Assembly (NCBI GenBank): GCA_947472795.1
Contig: CANJBL010000008.1
Span: 95,889-159,888, forward strand
Direction of reading: 5' to 3'
DNA length: 64,000 nucleotides
From: Fidelibacterota bacterium
GTDB taxonomy: Bacteria; Pseudomonadota; Alphaproteobacteria; Rhodospirillales; Rhodospirillaceae
Positions 17,404 through 29,055 of the stretch are shown piece by piece; the first letter of the stretch is position 1; every line of letters starts with the position of its first letter. The notes beneath the pieces are model-generated. The model saw only the letters and a program-made list of their open reading frames with translations. It did no database searches and was not told the DNA's origin. The position numbers and the translations under genes are program-made.

Positions 17404-18688
17404 ATGTAGAAGACAGCAAGGCTACGCAGCCAAGACCGCCATCGGTGCAGATGCTGACGATGGCGAGACTCTTGGGTGGGAAGGACTGAAGCTCCTTCAC
17501 CGTCTGACTCAAAATTCGAGCACCCGTCGCACCGAAGGGATGACCGAGTGCCACACTGCCGCCATTGGGATTGAAACGCTCCCACGGGAATTTCCCCAGC
17601 TCCGCCGTCACGCCCACGCGCTCGCTAAGCCATTTTTTGTCTTCCAGCGCTGCCACATGGCACAGCACCTGCGCCGAGAAGGCTTCGTGGATTTCCCACA
17701 AGGCGATGCTGTCGTAGGTAAGATCATGGCGCGCCAGAAGGCGCGGGATGGCAAAGGTGGGCGCCATCAACAGACCGTCGCGGTCCATATCGACGCCCGC
17801 CAATTCCCAATCGACAAGGCGTACACGCGCGGCACTCTCGGGCAGACGCGCAAGACCTTTGTCATCCGTGAGCCAGATACCGGCAGCTCCGTCCGTGAGT
17901 GGCGAGGAGTTGCCCGCTGTCAACGAGCCTTGACCGCTGAAATCAAAGACGGGTTTCAACTTCGCGAGCTTCTCGGCGGATGTATCGGCGCGCGGGATCG
18001 TATCCTTGGCCACGCCATCCACAGGGATGACAAGATCGTTGAAGAAGCCCTTATTCCACGCGGCCGTCGCGCGTTGATGGCTAAGCAGCGCCAGATCATC
18101 CTGCGCCTTGCGCGCGATGTGCCAGGTCTTGGCCATGATCTCCGTACCCTCGCCCATGGATAGGCCAGTGGTACGGTTGGTGATGCTGGGGATGTGCAGC
18201 TTCACATCCTTCAAAGGTAGATCGCCCAGCATTTCGGCGCGGTCGTGCAAGGATTTGCCCTGAAAGAATTTGCGCAGCCAGGTGGACAGTTTCTGATTAA
18301 GGCCGATTTGGATGCCGCTCATGCTCTCCACGCCGCCCGCCAGTGCCACGGTGCCCGGTTGCTTGTTCACCTCGGCGGCGGCGGCGAAAACGGCCACCAT
18401 GCTGGTGCCGCAGGCCATGACGGTGGAGTAGGCCGGGATATGAACGCCCACATTGGCGTCCAGCGCCACTTCGCGGGCGATATTGCTCCAGTGCAGGTTG
18501 GGCGCCACGGTTCCCCAGACGATGAGGTCGGGCTTGTCGCCGCTTTTCAACTTGCCGCACATGTCCTGAACAACGGGCACGGAAAGGGCGATGGCGTCGC
18601 GCTTGGCTAGTTGCCCATCCACTTTCGCAAAGGGTGTGCGTACACCGGCCGCGAGCCATAAACCATTCGACATGTTGGCGTTTGTCAT
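17402..18688 (-). CDS. acetyl-CoA acyltransferase (thiolase), FadI-like
   Basis: Protein of 428 residues of the thiolase family. The acylated Cys is in TVMACGTSMVAV, the catalytic His in ALWEIHEAFSAQ, and the second set in NPNGGSVALGHPFGATGARI with ICTDGGLG near the end. Length and insertions resemble FadI/trifunctional-type thiolases rather than PhaA. It cleaves 3-oxoacyl-CoA in beta-oxidation or condenses acetyl-CoA. GGAGG eight bases before the ATG at 18688 supports that start over one at 18694. No partner dehydrogenase is beside it. Confidence 0.88.
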   Translation of the reverse strand: MTNANMSNGLWLAAGVRTPFAKVDGQLAKRDAIALSVPVVQDMCGKLKSGDKPDLIVWGTVAPNLHWSNIAREVALDANVGVHIPAYSTVMACGTSMVAVFAAAAEVNKQPGTVALAGGVESMSGIQIGLNQKLSTWLRKFFQGKSLHDRAEMLGDLPLKDVKLHIPSITNRTTGLSMGEGTEIMAKTWHIARKAQDDLALLSHQRATAAWNKGFFNDLVIPVDGVAKDTIPRADTSAEKLAKLKPVFDFSGQGSLTAGNSSPLTDGAAGIWLTDDKGLARLPESAARVRLVDWELAGVDMDRDGLLMAPTFAIPRLLARHDLTYDSIALWEIHEAFSAQVLCHVAALEDKKWLSERVGVTAELGKFPWERFNPNGGSVALGHPFGATGARILSQTVKELQSFPPKSLAIVSICTDGGLGCVALLSST

Positions 18689-18785
18689 GAGCATTGCCTC
18701 CATCACCATTGCAAAGATGGGCAAGCATAACCGGTCTCTTTGGTTGACCGCGAGGGGGGCTGAGGCCGATAATCGCGCTTCGTCC

Positions 18786-20768
<1,983 letters not shown>

Positions 20769-20808
20769 GCAGCTAGACGGCTCGCGGTCTTCTGATAAAA
20801 CTACCGCC

Positions 20809-22791
20809 ATGACCGATCCTTTCATGGACAATCTGAAAGAAGCCGTGCGTCTGCAGCAGACGGGCGGCTTCGACCAGGCCGACGTTTTGCTCAATGGCGT
20901 TTTGGAAAAAGCGCCGCAGAACATCGACGCCCTACAGCTTCTCGCCGTGGGCAAATTCGCGCGCGGACAGGCCGAGCAAACGCTGTCGGTTCTCGAGCGC
21001 GCGCTTGGCTTCTATCCCGATAATTTTGAATTCAACGTGCTGGCCGGTCACAGCTTCCGCGCACTCGGGGAACTCGACCAGACCCTGGCCTACTACGTGC
21101 GCGCTGCCCAAGCCAACCCGGCTTCGGCTGAATGCCACATCATGATCGGCTGGACCCAGCGCACGCTGGGCCGGCGCACGGAAGCGGCGACGCATTATCG
21201 CCATGCGCTGACCCTCAACCCAAACTTAGTTGAGGCACACAATAATCTCGGCGTGATCCACCACGATCAGGGCGAGCTGGAAGAGGCTGTCACGCACTAC
21301 CGCGCGGCTCTGGCACTTCAGCCCGAGCACGTAGATACGCGGCGCAACCTTGCCGCCGCGTTGCGCGCGTTGAGGCGCCCGGAGGAAGCGCTGGAGGAAT
21401 ACGAGACCATCCTCATCTTCAATCCCGGCCATACCTATGCTGCCCTGATGGTGGCGCAGAGCAAACGCGAGCTGTGCCGCTGGCAGGACTACGGCGCCAC
21501 CGAAACGCGCGTGAAGGAGATTGCCGCCCATCACCCCGGCGGCTTCTCGCCATTCCTGCTGTTCTCCTGGCCCATCCCGCCCGAGCAGCTTCTGTCTGCG
21601 GCCCGCACGTACGCGAGCAATATCACGTCGGCGGTGCAGACTTTGCCCCCAGTGCCGCGCCAGGACACAAAATCAAAACTGCGGTTGGGCTATTTCTCCG
21701 CCGATTTCCGCGATCACGTGGTCGCCAGCGTCATCCCCGACGTCCTGGAGCGCCACGACAAAAATATCTTCGAGGTTTTCGCCTATTCCTATGGACCCGA
21801 CGATCACGATGCCAAGCGCGCGCGCATCGCCGCGAGCACTACCTTTGTTGATCTTCGTGCGTTGTCCGACGATGAAGCGGCCCGCAAAATCAGAGCAGAC
21901 GGCATCGACATCCTTGTCGACCTCACCAGCTTCACCGGCAATATGCGTCACGGCATCCCCGCGCGCCGGCCGGCGCCGCTGCAAATCAACTGGCTCGGCT
22001 ATCCTGGCACCAGCGGCTCGCCCGCCATGGACTACCTCATTGCCGATCCCTTCGTGATTCTGCCCGAAGCGCGCAAGTTCTACAGCGAGCACATTCTCTA
22101 CATGCCGGGCTCCTCTCAACCCCACGACGGGACCCGCACCATCGCGGCGCCAAAAACGCGCAGCGCTTACGGATTACCTGAAACCGGCTTTGTCTTCTGC
22201 TCCTTTAACCACGCGCAGAAGATCACGCCCGAGATATTCAAAGTGTGGATGGCTATTCTGCGCGATGTGCCGGGCAGCGTGCTGTGGTTGCGCGCCGACC
22301 GAGACGAGGTCGTAGCCAACCTCCGGCGTGAAGCCGGCACCCACGGCATCGGCGGGCAGCGCCTTGTCTTCGCCGAACGCGCGTCCCATCTCGCCGACCA
22401 CCTCGCCCGCTACGCTGTGGCCGATCTGGCGCTCGACACATTCCCTTACAGCTCGCACACCACGGCCAACGATGCTCTGTGGCTGGGATGCCCTCTGCTC
22501 ACCCTGACTGGCGATACATTCGCGGCGCGCGTGGCTGGCGGCATCCTGACCTCTCTTGGGCTGCAAGAGCTCATCACGACAACGACGGACGCTTATCACA
22601 AGACCGCCGTCACGCTTGCGCGCGATTCCGGCGCGCTTGCGGCGGTTCGCGCCAAGACCGCGGCGGCACGTAACGCGCGGCACTTCGATATGGCCACTTT
22701 CACGCGCGATCTGGAAAAGACATTTGAGACCGTCTGGCGCCATCACCAGGCCGGCGAGAAGCCACAGACCTTCATGGTGTCCGCTTCGTGA
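20809..22791 (+). CDS. TPR-containing SPINDLY/OGT-type (GT41) glycosyltransferase
   Basis: Protein of 660 residues. The N-terminal ~290 residues are TPR units (LTLNPNLVEAHNNLGVIHHDQGELEEAVTHY). The C-terminal part is a GT41 catalytic domain: LRLGYFSADFRDHVVASVIPDVLERHD, INWLGYPGTSGSPAMDYLIAD, FCSFNHAQKITPEIFKVW, and ALDTFPYSSHTTANDALWLGCPLLTL. GT41 enzymes move GlcNAc or fucose to protein Ser/Thr in the cytoplasm; bacterial targets are often flagellins or adhesins, not seen here. The ATG at 20809 follows the thiC stop by 40 bp. The stop overlaps the mtgA start. Confidence 0.9.
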   Translation: MTDPFMDNLKEAVRLQQTGGFDQADVLLNGVLEKAPQNIDALQLLAVGKFARGQAEQTLSVLERALGFYPDNFEFNVLAGHSFRALGELDQTLAYYVRAAQANPASAECHIMIGWTQRTLGRRTEAATHYRHALTLNPNLVEAHNNLGVIHHDQGELEEAVTHYRAALALQPEHVDTRRNLAAALRALRRPEEALEEYETILIFNPGHTYAALMVAQSKRELCRWQDYGATETRVKEIAAHHPGGFSPFLLFSWPIPPEQLLSAARTYASNITSAVQTLPPVPRQDTKSKLRLGYFSADFRDHVVASVIPDVLERHDKNIFEVFAYSYGPDDHDAKRARIAASTTFVDLRALSDDEAARKIRADGIDILVDLTSFTGNMRHGIPARRPAPLQINWLGYPGTSGSPAMDYLIADPFVILPEARKFYSEHILYMPGSSQPHDGTRTIAAPKTRSAYGLPETGFVFCSFNHAQKITPEIFKVWMAILRDVPGSVLWLRADRDEVVANLRREAGTHGIGGQRLVFAERASHLADHLARYAVADLALDTFPYSSHTTANDALWLGCPLLTLTGDTFAARVAGGILTSLGLQELITTTTDAYHKTAVTLARDSGALAAVRAKTAAARNARHFDMATFTRDLEKTFETVWRHHQAGEKPQTFMVSAS

Positions 22792-23480
22792 GTACACGCC
22801 GACGCCGCAAGATCGGGCTCATCTTTCTGGCGCTTCTGGCGCTGATCCTGCTGCTCCCCGCCGGCGTGATGCTGATATACCGCGCCGTACCACCGCCAGT
22901 GACACCGCTCATGCTCATGCGCGGCGGTAAGATCCAATACACCTGGGTGCCCATGACGCGGATTGCACCCGTCCTCGCGCGCTCGGTTTTCACAGCCGAG
23001 GACGAGAATTTCTGCCGCCACCACGGCTTCGATGCCACCGCTCTGCAAAAAGCATTGGATGACTATCTCGAGGATGACGGCGGAACCTTGCGCGGCGGCA
23101 GCACCATCTCGCAGCAGACCGCCAAAAATGTGTTCCTATGGCCAGACCGCACCTGGCTGCGCAAAGGCCTGGAGACTTGGTTCACAGTCTATTTGGAAGC
23201 CTTGTGGCCCAAGCAGCGCATCATGGAGACCTACCTCAACGTCGTCGAATGGGCGCCCGGTGTGTACGGCGCCGAAGCTGCCGCGCGGCATCATTTCAAG
23301 AAAAGTGCGGCGCAGCTTTCGCCCCATGAAGCCGCGCTGCTGGCGGCCGTGCTGCCCAATCCGCGCAAATGGAACGCCTCCGACCCAGGACCTTATGTGC
23401 GCTCCCGCGCGGTCACGCTGGAGGAGCGCGCCACAAAAGTGGGTCAGCTTGCGTCGTGCCTAAGCGCTTCTAAGCTTTAA
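22788..23480 (+). CDS. mtgA: monofunctional biosynthetic peptidoglycan transglycosylase
   Basis: Protein of 230 residues. One N-terminal membrane anchor (LIFLALLALILLLPAGVMLIY) is followed by a GT51 domain with the catalytic Glu in FTAEDENFCRHHGFD and the motifs GGSTISQQTAKNVFLWP and RIMETYLNVVEWAPGVYGAEAAARHHF. It polymerises lipid II into glycan strands on the periplasmic side. The GTG start at 22788 overlaps the stop of the glycosyltransferase gene (GTGA), suggesting translational coupling. Confidence 0.95.
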   Translation: MSTRRRRKIGLIFLALLALILLLPAGVMLIYRAVPPPVTPLMLMRGGKIQYTWVPMTRIAPVLARSVFTAEDENFCRHHGFDATALQKALDDYLEDDGGTLRGGSTISQQTAKNVFLWPDRTWLRKGLETWFTVYLEALWPKQRIMETYLNVVEWAPGVYGAEAAARHHFKKSAAQLSPHEAALLAAVLPNPRKWNASDPGPYVRSRAVTLEERATKVGQLASCLSASKL

Positions 23481-24144
23481 AATCGATGGGATCGTGAAGC
23501 TCGGGTGGAGGCGCTGGAGCATCAATCACTTCTTTGACTTGCGAACTCTCTTCTCGTGCCGGCAGCGCCGCTGCGCGCTTGAGTGACGATGGGACGGCGG
23601 CGGCAGGATCGCCTTTGATACGCGGAACGGGAACCTTGTGGCCCGCGAGCGCACTCTCCAATGCCTGTGTCAATGTCGCCGACGCTACGGGCTTCACCAA
23701 GTAAGCCGCGATGCCGAGGCGGGCCGCTTCCCGGTAGACGTCCATATTATTTTCGCCTGTCATCATCACCACCGGCAAGGTCTTCAACGCCGTGATCTTG
23801 GAGGCGCGCAGCTTTTCGATGAAGCGCGCGCCGTTCATGCCAGGGAGATGATAATCAACAATGGCGACATGCGCGAGGTGGGGGGTCTTTTCCAGATTAT
23901 AGAACGCATCTTCCGCCGAGCGGGCGCCGTGCAGGCCGCCCACTTTGGGCCTCAGTATGCGCTCTAGAATATCGAGAACAAAACTCTGGTCCTCCACCAC
24001 AAGGATCGAAGCTTCCTTGAGCGGCCGAACAGTCTTTGCGTCCGATGTACTTTTCGCTCCCACGACACAGGCCCCTCTGCCGATGGAATCAGAGGCCGCA
24101 TCATACCCTAAGTCTGTTTCGGTTGCGACGGCGAGGCCTTCCAC
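23470..24144 (-). CDS. single-domain response regulator (CheY-like)
   Basis: Protein of 224 residues. A receiver domain at about 43-165 has the acidic pair in ILVVEDQSFVLDILERIL, the phospho-acceptor Asp in VAIVDYHLPGMNGARF, Thr in VVMMTGENN and Lys in AYLVKPVASATL. No output domain follows; the last 60 residues are a proline- and alanine-rich tail. It may act through a partner, like CheY or DivK. No kinase gene is nearby. Its 3' end overlaps the convergent mtgA by 11 bp. Confidence 0.88.
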   Translation of the reverse strand: MEGLAVATETDLGYDAASDSIGRGACVVGAKSTSDAKTVRPLKEASILVVEDQSFVLDILERILRPKVGGLHGARSAEDAFYNLEKTPHLAHVAIVDYHLPGMNGARFIEKLRASKITALKTLPVVMMTGENNMDVYREAARLGIAAYLVKPVASATLTQALESALAGHKVPVPRIKGDPAAAVPSSLKRAAALPAREESSQVKEVIDAPAPPPELHDPIDFKA

Positions 24145-24162
24145 AAATGTGAAAGACGTTCC

Positions 24163-24954
24163 TCAAATCACAATGGGCTGCGCTTCATTTTCCAAAAGGC
24201 GCATGATCGAAAGCGCCGCCTGGTGCGAGGTCTTGGGGTTGTCCGGCGAAGGATTGGCCTTGATCTCCAATACCATGGAGCCGAAGGCCCCTTCCGCTTC
24301 CAGACGATGCACATTTTGGCTTACGGCCGGATCGGCCACCAATTCTACCTGTGTGGCTTCAAAGCCCACGCCCGCCAGCGCCGCCGTGGCGGCCACATTG
24401 GCATTCTTCGGGAAAGTGGATGCGGCGGCGCGCGCATTGCCTGAGAAAATCACCGTGGCCGTGGTGATGGCGTCGAGATTGTGTGTGGATTCGGCAGGCG
24501 TGCCCTTCCAGGCCTTGGGCGGCTTGGAGGAGCGCAGCGTGACTTTGGTGAGACCGGCGAGTTTCGCCGCCGACAAGGCATCGACTCCCGGCAGCGCACC
24601 AGCCACCAGTTTCACATGGGCCGTGGATTTTGCAGCAGCGGTTTGCACGATGTCCCAGAGGGCCGCATCGGCGAGACTGCCGGTGGAAACGACAACGAAA
24701 TCCAAACCTGCGGCGAGGACCGGCGCTGCGTAAGCTTTCACCGCGCTATGTCCCGCACACTCCACAACCACATCTGGCTTCAGCGCCAGCAGATCGGGCA
24801 GCGCATGCACCACGGGATGAGCACCGACCGATACTTGATCGGCTGGTAATCCCAAGGCACCGACGACAAACAGGCGCTCGGGCCGTGTGGCGCAAAACTG
24901 CGTGACAAGCTTGGCGATAGCGCCGTTGCCGATGAGAGCGATCTTCAAAGTCAT
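24163..24954 (-). CDS. nadX: L-aspartate dehydrogenase
   Basis: Protein of 263 residues. An NAD-binding motif LKIALIGNGAIAKLV opens the protein, followed by DVVVECAGHSAVKAYA and the family-specific STFPKNANVAATAALAGVGFE. NadX oxidises aspartate to iminoaspartate for NAD synthesis, replacing the oxidase NadB. The ATG at 24954 places the Rossmann motif near the N-terminus; a start at 24990 would add 12 residues. No nadA or nadC lies beside it. Confidence 0.9.
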   Translation of the reverse strand: MTLKIALIGNGAIAKLVTQFCATRPERLFVVGALGLPADQVSVGAHPVVHALPDLLALKPDVVVECAGHSAVKAYAAPVLAAGLDFVVVSTGSLADAALWDIVQTAAAKSTAHVKLVAGALPGVDALSAAKLAGLTKVTLRSSKPPKAWKGTPAESTHNLDAITTATVIFSGNARAAASTFPKNANVAATAALAGVGFEATQVELVADPAVSQNVHRLEAEGAFGSMVLEIKANPSPDNPKTSHQAALSIMRLLENEAQPIVI

Positions 24955-25022
24955 GGAAAAATTCTCAACGTGGGAAAGGACGGCGGTCATAACATACCTG
25001 CCTGCGCCAAGGGATGTTTCTC

Positions 25023-26324
25023 TTACGCGTCAGACCTGCCTTTGCGGATAGCTTTGCGCCCGAACTTTGCGCGCACTGCGTCCATGGCCCGCTCGACCTG
25101 ATCGACGCGCGGCGCCGTGGTCTGATCCAGGGCAGCAAACATATCTTGAGGCGCGGGCGGCGCGGCCTCGTCCAACTCGCTAATGCCGTCCATGCCCACG
25201 CCGATGAGCCGGAACGGCCCATGGGGTACTTCCTTCAAGAGCATCTGTTCAGCGGTGCGGAAGATGATCTCGGCCAGCTGCGTCGGCTGCGCAAGACTGT
25301 GATTACGGGTCTTGGTTTTGAAGCGTGCCGTCTTCAGCTTCAGCGTCACCGTCTTGCCCGTGAGCCGGTGCAGCTTCAACCGCTCAGCCACGCGTTCGCA
25401 CAAAGGCCACAAGCGCCGGCGCAAATCCGCCACATCTGCCACGTCATACTCGAAGGTGGTTTCCGCCGAAACACTCTTGGCTTCGCGGTCGATGGTCACG
25501 CGCCGGCTGTCCTGGCCGCGCGCGAGGCGGGCAAGATGCGCGCCGGTGTCGCCATAGCGGCGCGCGAGCGCATCCGGTGGTTGGCGCTGCAGGTCACCGA
25601 TGGTGAACAAGCCATCGACCTTCAAGCGGTCCGCTTGCGCAGGGCCTACGCCGGGCAGTTTGTTGATAGGCAGATCGTGCAGGATTTCCACGGCATCGCT
25701 TTGGCCAACAACAGCGAACCCGCGCGGCTTCTTCATGTCTGAGGCCATCTTGGCCAGGAACTTGTTGTAGCTGAGACCGATGGAGACCGTGATGCGGACC
25801 TGACGCTCGATCTCGCGAGCGACAAATGCCAGCGTCGCCGCCGGCGTACGCGCGAAAAGCTTGGCTGTGCCCGAAAGATCAAGGAAGGCCTCATCCAGCG
25901 ACAAGGGCTCTACCAGCGGTGTGGCGGTGTCGAATATGGCACGCACCTCCTGGCTCACGCGCTTGTACTTGGCCATGTCGGGCTTGACGATGACGGCCTG
26001 CGGGCACAGCGCCAGAGCCTTGAACATGGGCATGGCCGAGCGCGGACCGTACCGGCGCGCGATATAGCAGGCCGTGGTCACCACACCGCGGCGTCCTGCC
26101 CCGCCGACCAGCACAGGCTTATCGACCAAAGCTGGATTGTCGCGCTTTTCGACCGAGGCATAAAAGGCATCGCAATCGATGTGCGCGATGGCCAGCCGGC
26201 CCAGCTCTGGGTGGCTGACCATGCGTTCGGAGCCGCAGCGTGCGCACGCTGGCGTCTCCATCGCGAACTCGCCGAGGCAATCGCGGCACAGGCTGACGAC
26301 GGTTTCGGGGGCAAGGGCGGCCAT
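25023..26324 (-). CDS. dinB: DNA polymerase IV (Y-family) with N-terminal zinc-finger-like segment
   Basis: Protein of 433 residues. Residues 13-30 have a CxxC...CxxC pair (CRDCLGEFAMETPACARCG) not present in E. coli DinB but common, to my knowledge, in an alphaproteobacterial DinB branch. The Y-family palm follows: IAHIDCDAFYASVEKRDNP, VEPLSLDEAFLDLSG and SIGLSYNKFLAKMASDMKKP, then the helix-hairpin-helix LPGVGPAQADRL and little finger. It copies damaged DNA. I see no convincing SOS box in the 120 bp upstream. Confidence 0.93.
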   Translation of the reverse strand: MAALAPETVVSLCRDCLGEFAMETPACARCGSERMVSHPELGRLAIAHIDCDAFYASVEKRDNPALVDKPVLVGGAGRRGVVTTACYIARRYGPRSAMPMFKALALCPQAVIVKPDMAKYKRVSQEVRAIFDTATPLVEPLSLDEAFLDLSGTAKLFARTPAATLAFVAREIERQVRITVSIGLSYNKFLAKMASDMKKPRGFAVVGQSDAVEILHDLPINKLPGVGPAQADRLKVDGLFTIGDLQRQPPDALARRYGDTGAHLARLARGQDSRRVTIDREAKSVSAETTFEYDVADVADLRRRLWPLCERVAERLKLHRLTGKTVTLKLKTARFKTKTRNHSLAQPTQLAEIIFRTAEQMLLKEVPHGPFRLIGVGMDGISELDEAAPPAPQDMFAALDQTTAPRVDQVERAMDAVRAKFGRKAIRKGRSDA

Positions 26325-26444
26325 GGCGCCATCTTAGCTCAAGAGGGCCTGCGTTGACTTCAGGCTGGAAAAGCCCCACTTCAGGGCCCTTAACGAGCGA
26401 AGTATCGCGCCTTTCATGAAAGATCTTTCCCCCGTGAGCAATCC

Positions 26445-28265
26445 GTGAGCAACCAATCCCGTGGCCCTTCACGCTGGAATATGCCTGACCGGCCGCGCAG
26501 CAAGAATTACGGATATCTCAAGCGGACCTACGGCTTCATGCGGCCCTATGTCCGGCAGCTGATTTATTTCGGGTTGGCGCTCGCGGTCACGTCGCTGGCC
26601 ACCTTGAGCATCGGCACGGGCCTGAAGTTCGTCATCGACCGGGGCCTCTCTGCCGGCAGCGCCGCCATGCTGAACCAAGGCCTCGCGCTGCTCATTGGCA
26701 TCGTGCTGGTCATCGCCGTCGGCACCTTCGTGCGGTTCTACTACATCTCGTGGATCGGCGAGCGCGTTGTCGCCGATATCCGCAAAGCGGTCTTCAACCA
26801 CATCCTGGAACTCAGCCCAGGTTTCTTTGAAACCACTAAAACCGGCGAAGTCCTCTCGCGCCTGACCACAGACACCTCCCTCTTGCAGCAGGTCATCGGC
26901 TCGTCTTTCTCTATCGCCATCCGCAACGTCTTCGCGCTCATCGGCGGTGTGATCATGCTTGTCGTCACCAACGCCAGGCTGACCGGACTCGTAGCGCTGG
27001 TTGTCCCGGCGGTGATCGTGCCCATCATCTGGTACGGGCGCAAAGTACGCAAACTCTCGCGCGAGACCCAAGACCGCGTGGCCGACGTTGGCTCATACGC
27101 CGAAGAGAATCTCAACGCCATCCGTACGGTGCAAGCCTTTGTGCACGAGGATATCGACCGCGCGTTCTTTGGCCGCAACGTCGAAGGCGCCTTCTCCGTG
27201 GCCATGCGCCGCATTTTCGCGCGCGCCATGCTCGGCGCTGTAGTGATCATGTTAGTCTTCGGCGCCATCGCCACCGTGGTGTGGGCCGGCGGACGCGGTG
27301 TTATCGCCGGTGACGTCACACCGGGCGCGCTCTCGGCGTTCATTTTCTACGCCATCATGGTGGCGGCTTCCGTCGGCGCCATGACCGAAGTGATGGGCGA
27401 CCTGCAGCGCGCGGCGGGCGCCACCGAACGCCTCATCGAACTCCTCGAAATGAAAGCCGACATCACGCCGCCGGCAAATCCCCACCCCATGCCCGCGCCA
27501 GCGCGCGGCGCCGTCGATTTCGAGAATGTCACCTTCCATTATCCCTCGCGGCCCGACACGGCGGCGTTGAAAGGCTTATCGCTGTCCGTCACGCCCGGTG
27601 AGCACCTGGCGCTCGTGGGTCCTTCCGGCGCCGGTAAAACCACGGTATTCCAGCTCCTGTTGCGCTTCTATGACCCGCAGACTGGCACAGTGCGCATCGA
27701 TGGCATGAACTTGCGCGACGTGGACCCGCGCGATGCCCGCGCGCGTATCGGCCTTGTCTCGCAAGACCCGGTGATCTTCGCCGCCGACGCCATGGAAAAT
27801 ATTCGCTACGGCCGCCCCACGGCCACGGACGCGGAAGTATACGCGGCGGCGGAAGCGGCGGCAGCCATGGAGTTCATCAACAAGTTGCCGGAGGGCATGA
27901 AGAGCTTCCTGGGCGAGCGCGGCGTGCGCCTTTCGGGCGGACAAAAGCAACGCATCGCCATCGCGCGCGCCATCCTGCGCGATCCGGCGCTGTTGTTGCT
28001 GGATGAGGCCACCAGCGCGCTCGACGCCGAGAATGAACGCCTCGTTCAAACCGCCTTGGAACGTCTGATGGTGGGGCGCACCACCATGGTCATCGCCCAC
28101 CGCCTGGCTACCGTCGTCAACGCCGACCGCATTGTGGTGATCGACGACGGACATCTGGTGGCCACAGGGCGGCATGAAGAACTTCTGCAGACCAATGATC
28201 TATACGCCCGCGTGGCAGCGCTGCAGTTCGGCGCCGATGGCGCATCGCCCTCAGAGAGTACCTAA
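26445..28265 (+). CDS. MsbA-like ABC exporter (fused membrane and ATPase domains)
   Basis: Protein of 606 residues. Six membrane helices (residues about 40-320) are followed by an ATPase domain with Walker A GPSGAGKTT, signature LSGGQKQRIA and Walker B LLLDEATSALD with the H-loop IAHRLATV. It should work as a homodimer in the inner membrane. The substrate could be lipid, drug or peptide. The start is the GTG at 26445; an ATG at 26481 is an alternative. It is divergent from dinB and convergent with the GT2 gene, overlapping it by four bases. Confidence 0.9.
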   Translation: MSNQSRGPSRWNMPDRPRSKNYGYLKRTYGFMRPYVRQLIYFGLALAVTSLATLSIGTGLKFVIDRGLSAGSAAMLNQGLALLIGIVLVIAVGTFVRFYYISWIGERVVADIRKAVFNHILELSPGFFETTKTGEVLSRLTTDTSLLQQVIGSSFSIAIRNVFALIGGVIMLVVTNARLTGLVALVVPAVIVPIIWYGRKVRKLSRETQDRVADVGSYAEENLNAIRTVQAFVHEDIDRAFFGRNVEGAFSVAMRRIFARAMLGAVVIMLVFGAIATVVWAGGRGVIAGDVTPGALSAFIFYAIMVAASVGAMTEVMGDLQRAAGATERLIELLEMKADITPPANPHPMPAPARGAVDFENVTFHYPSRPDTAALKGLSLSVTPGEHLALVGPSGAGKTTVFQLLLRFYDPQTGTVRIDGMNLRDVDPRDARARIGLVSQDPVIFAADAMENIRYGRPTATDAEVYAAAEAAAAMEFINKLPEGMKSFLGERGVRLSGGQKQRIAIARAILRDPALLLLDEATSALDAENERLVQTALERLMVGRTTMVIAHRLATVVNADRIVVIDDGHLVATGRHEELLQTNDLYARVAALQFGADGASPSEST

Positions 28266-29050
28266 GTCCAGGTTTTCTCGCGCAAGTTCAACTGGCTCAG
28301 CTTGCGCGCGGCAAAACGCCTGGCGAGGAAACTGTAGAAGAACCAGTCCTTCAGCGCAAAAGGCGTCAAGTGGTAAAGCACCTGCTCACCCAGCGTCCAG
28401 TTGACCGAGGTGCGGTCGCTGCGCCGGTTTGAAGGTGTACACCAGAGATCAAAGTCATAGCGCGACGTACCCAACTTGAAAATGCGCTGCATGATTTCGT
28501 GATCTTCAAGCACATAAGGCCAACGCGCCATGGAGAAGCCTCCGGCGCGTCTCAAGGCATCGGTACGAAAGGTCTGTCCAAAGCCGCCCGTGTGGGCCTG
28601 CTTACTGAGCAGGCGCGCCACGGCCATGGTTTTCACCTGACGTTTCATCGCCAATCCATGAGTCGGCGGACCGGTCAGATTGCTGGCCATCACCGCCACG
28701 ACGTCAGGTGTTGAAGCGGCGAAAACCTCGGCGCAGCGTGTCAGGTAGTGCGGCGGATAGTAGGTGTCGGCATCGCAGAAAGAGACGAACGCGGTCTCGA
28801 CGCGCGCAAGGCCGCATTCCAGCGCGTTGATCTTTCCGGGGCGGGGCTCGTGCAGGTAGATCGGCGTGATTCCCACCGCATTGCGCAGCAGTTCTTTGCA
28901 AATCTCGGCCGAGCCATCCGAGGAGGCATTGTCGACCAGGATGAGGGTGAAAGGGCGGAAGCTCTGCGCCAGCAACGACTCCAATGTTGCGGGCAGATAG
29001 TCCCGCTCGTTGAAATAGGGGATGACCACAGACCAGCTTGGCGCCGTCAT
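28262..29050 (-). CDS. family 2 glycosyltransferase
   Basis: Protein of 262 residues with a GT-A fold: WSVVIPYFNERDYLPATLESL, the nucleotide-binding LVDNASSDGS, the metal-binding DxD in VSFCDADTYYP, and an ED in PYVLEDHEIMQR as catalytic base region. No membrane helix is evident apart from a weak C-terminal hydrophobic patch (PFALKDWFFYSFLARR). It probably builds a surface polysaccharide or glycolipid. It overlaps the ABC exporter end by four bases and is followed five bases away by arfB on the same strand upstream. Confidence 0.87.
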   Translation of the reverse strand: MTAPSWSVVIPYFNERDYLPATLESLLAQSFRPFTLILVDNASSDGSAEICKELLRNAVGITPIYLHEPRPGKINALECGLARVETAFVSFCDADTYYPPHYLTRCAEVFAASTPDVVAVMASNLTGPPTHGLAMKRQVKTMAVARLLSKQAHTGGFGQTFRTDALRRAGGFSMARWPYVLEDHEIMQRIFKLGTSRYDFDLWCTPSNRRSDRTSVNWTLGEQVLYHLTPFALKDWFFYSFLARRFAARKLSQLNLREKTWT

Positions 29051-29055
29051 CGGGC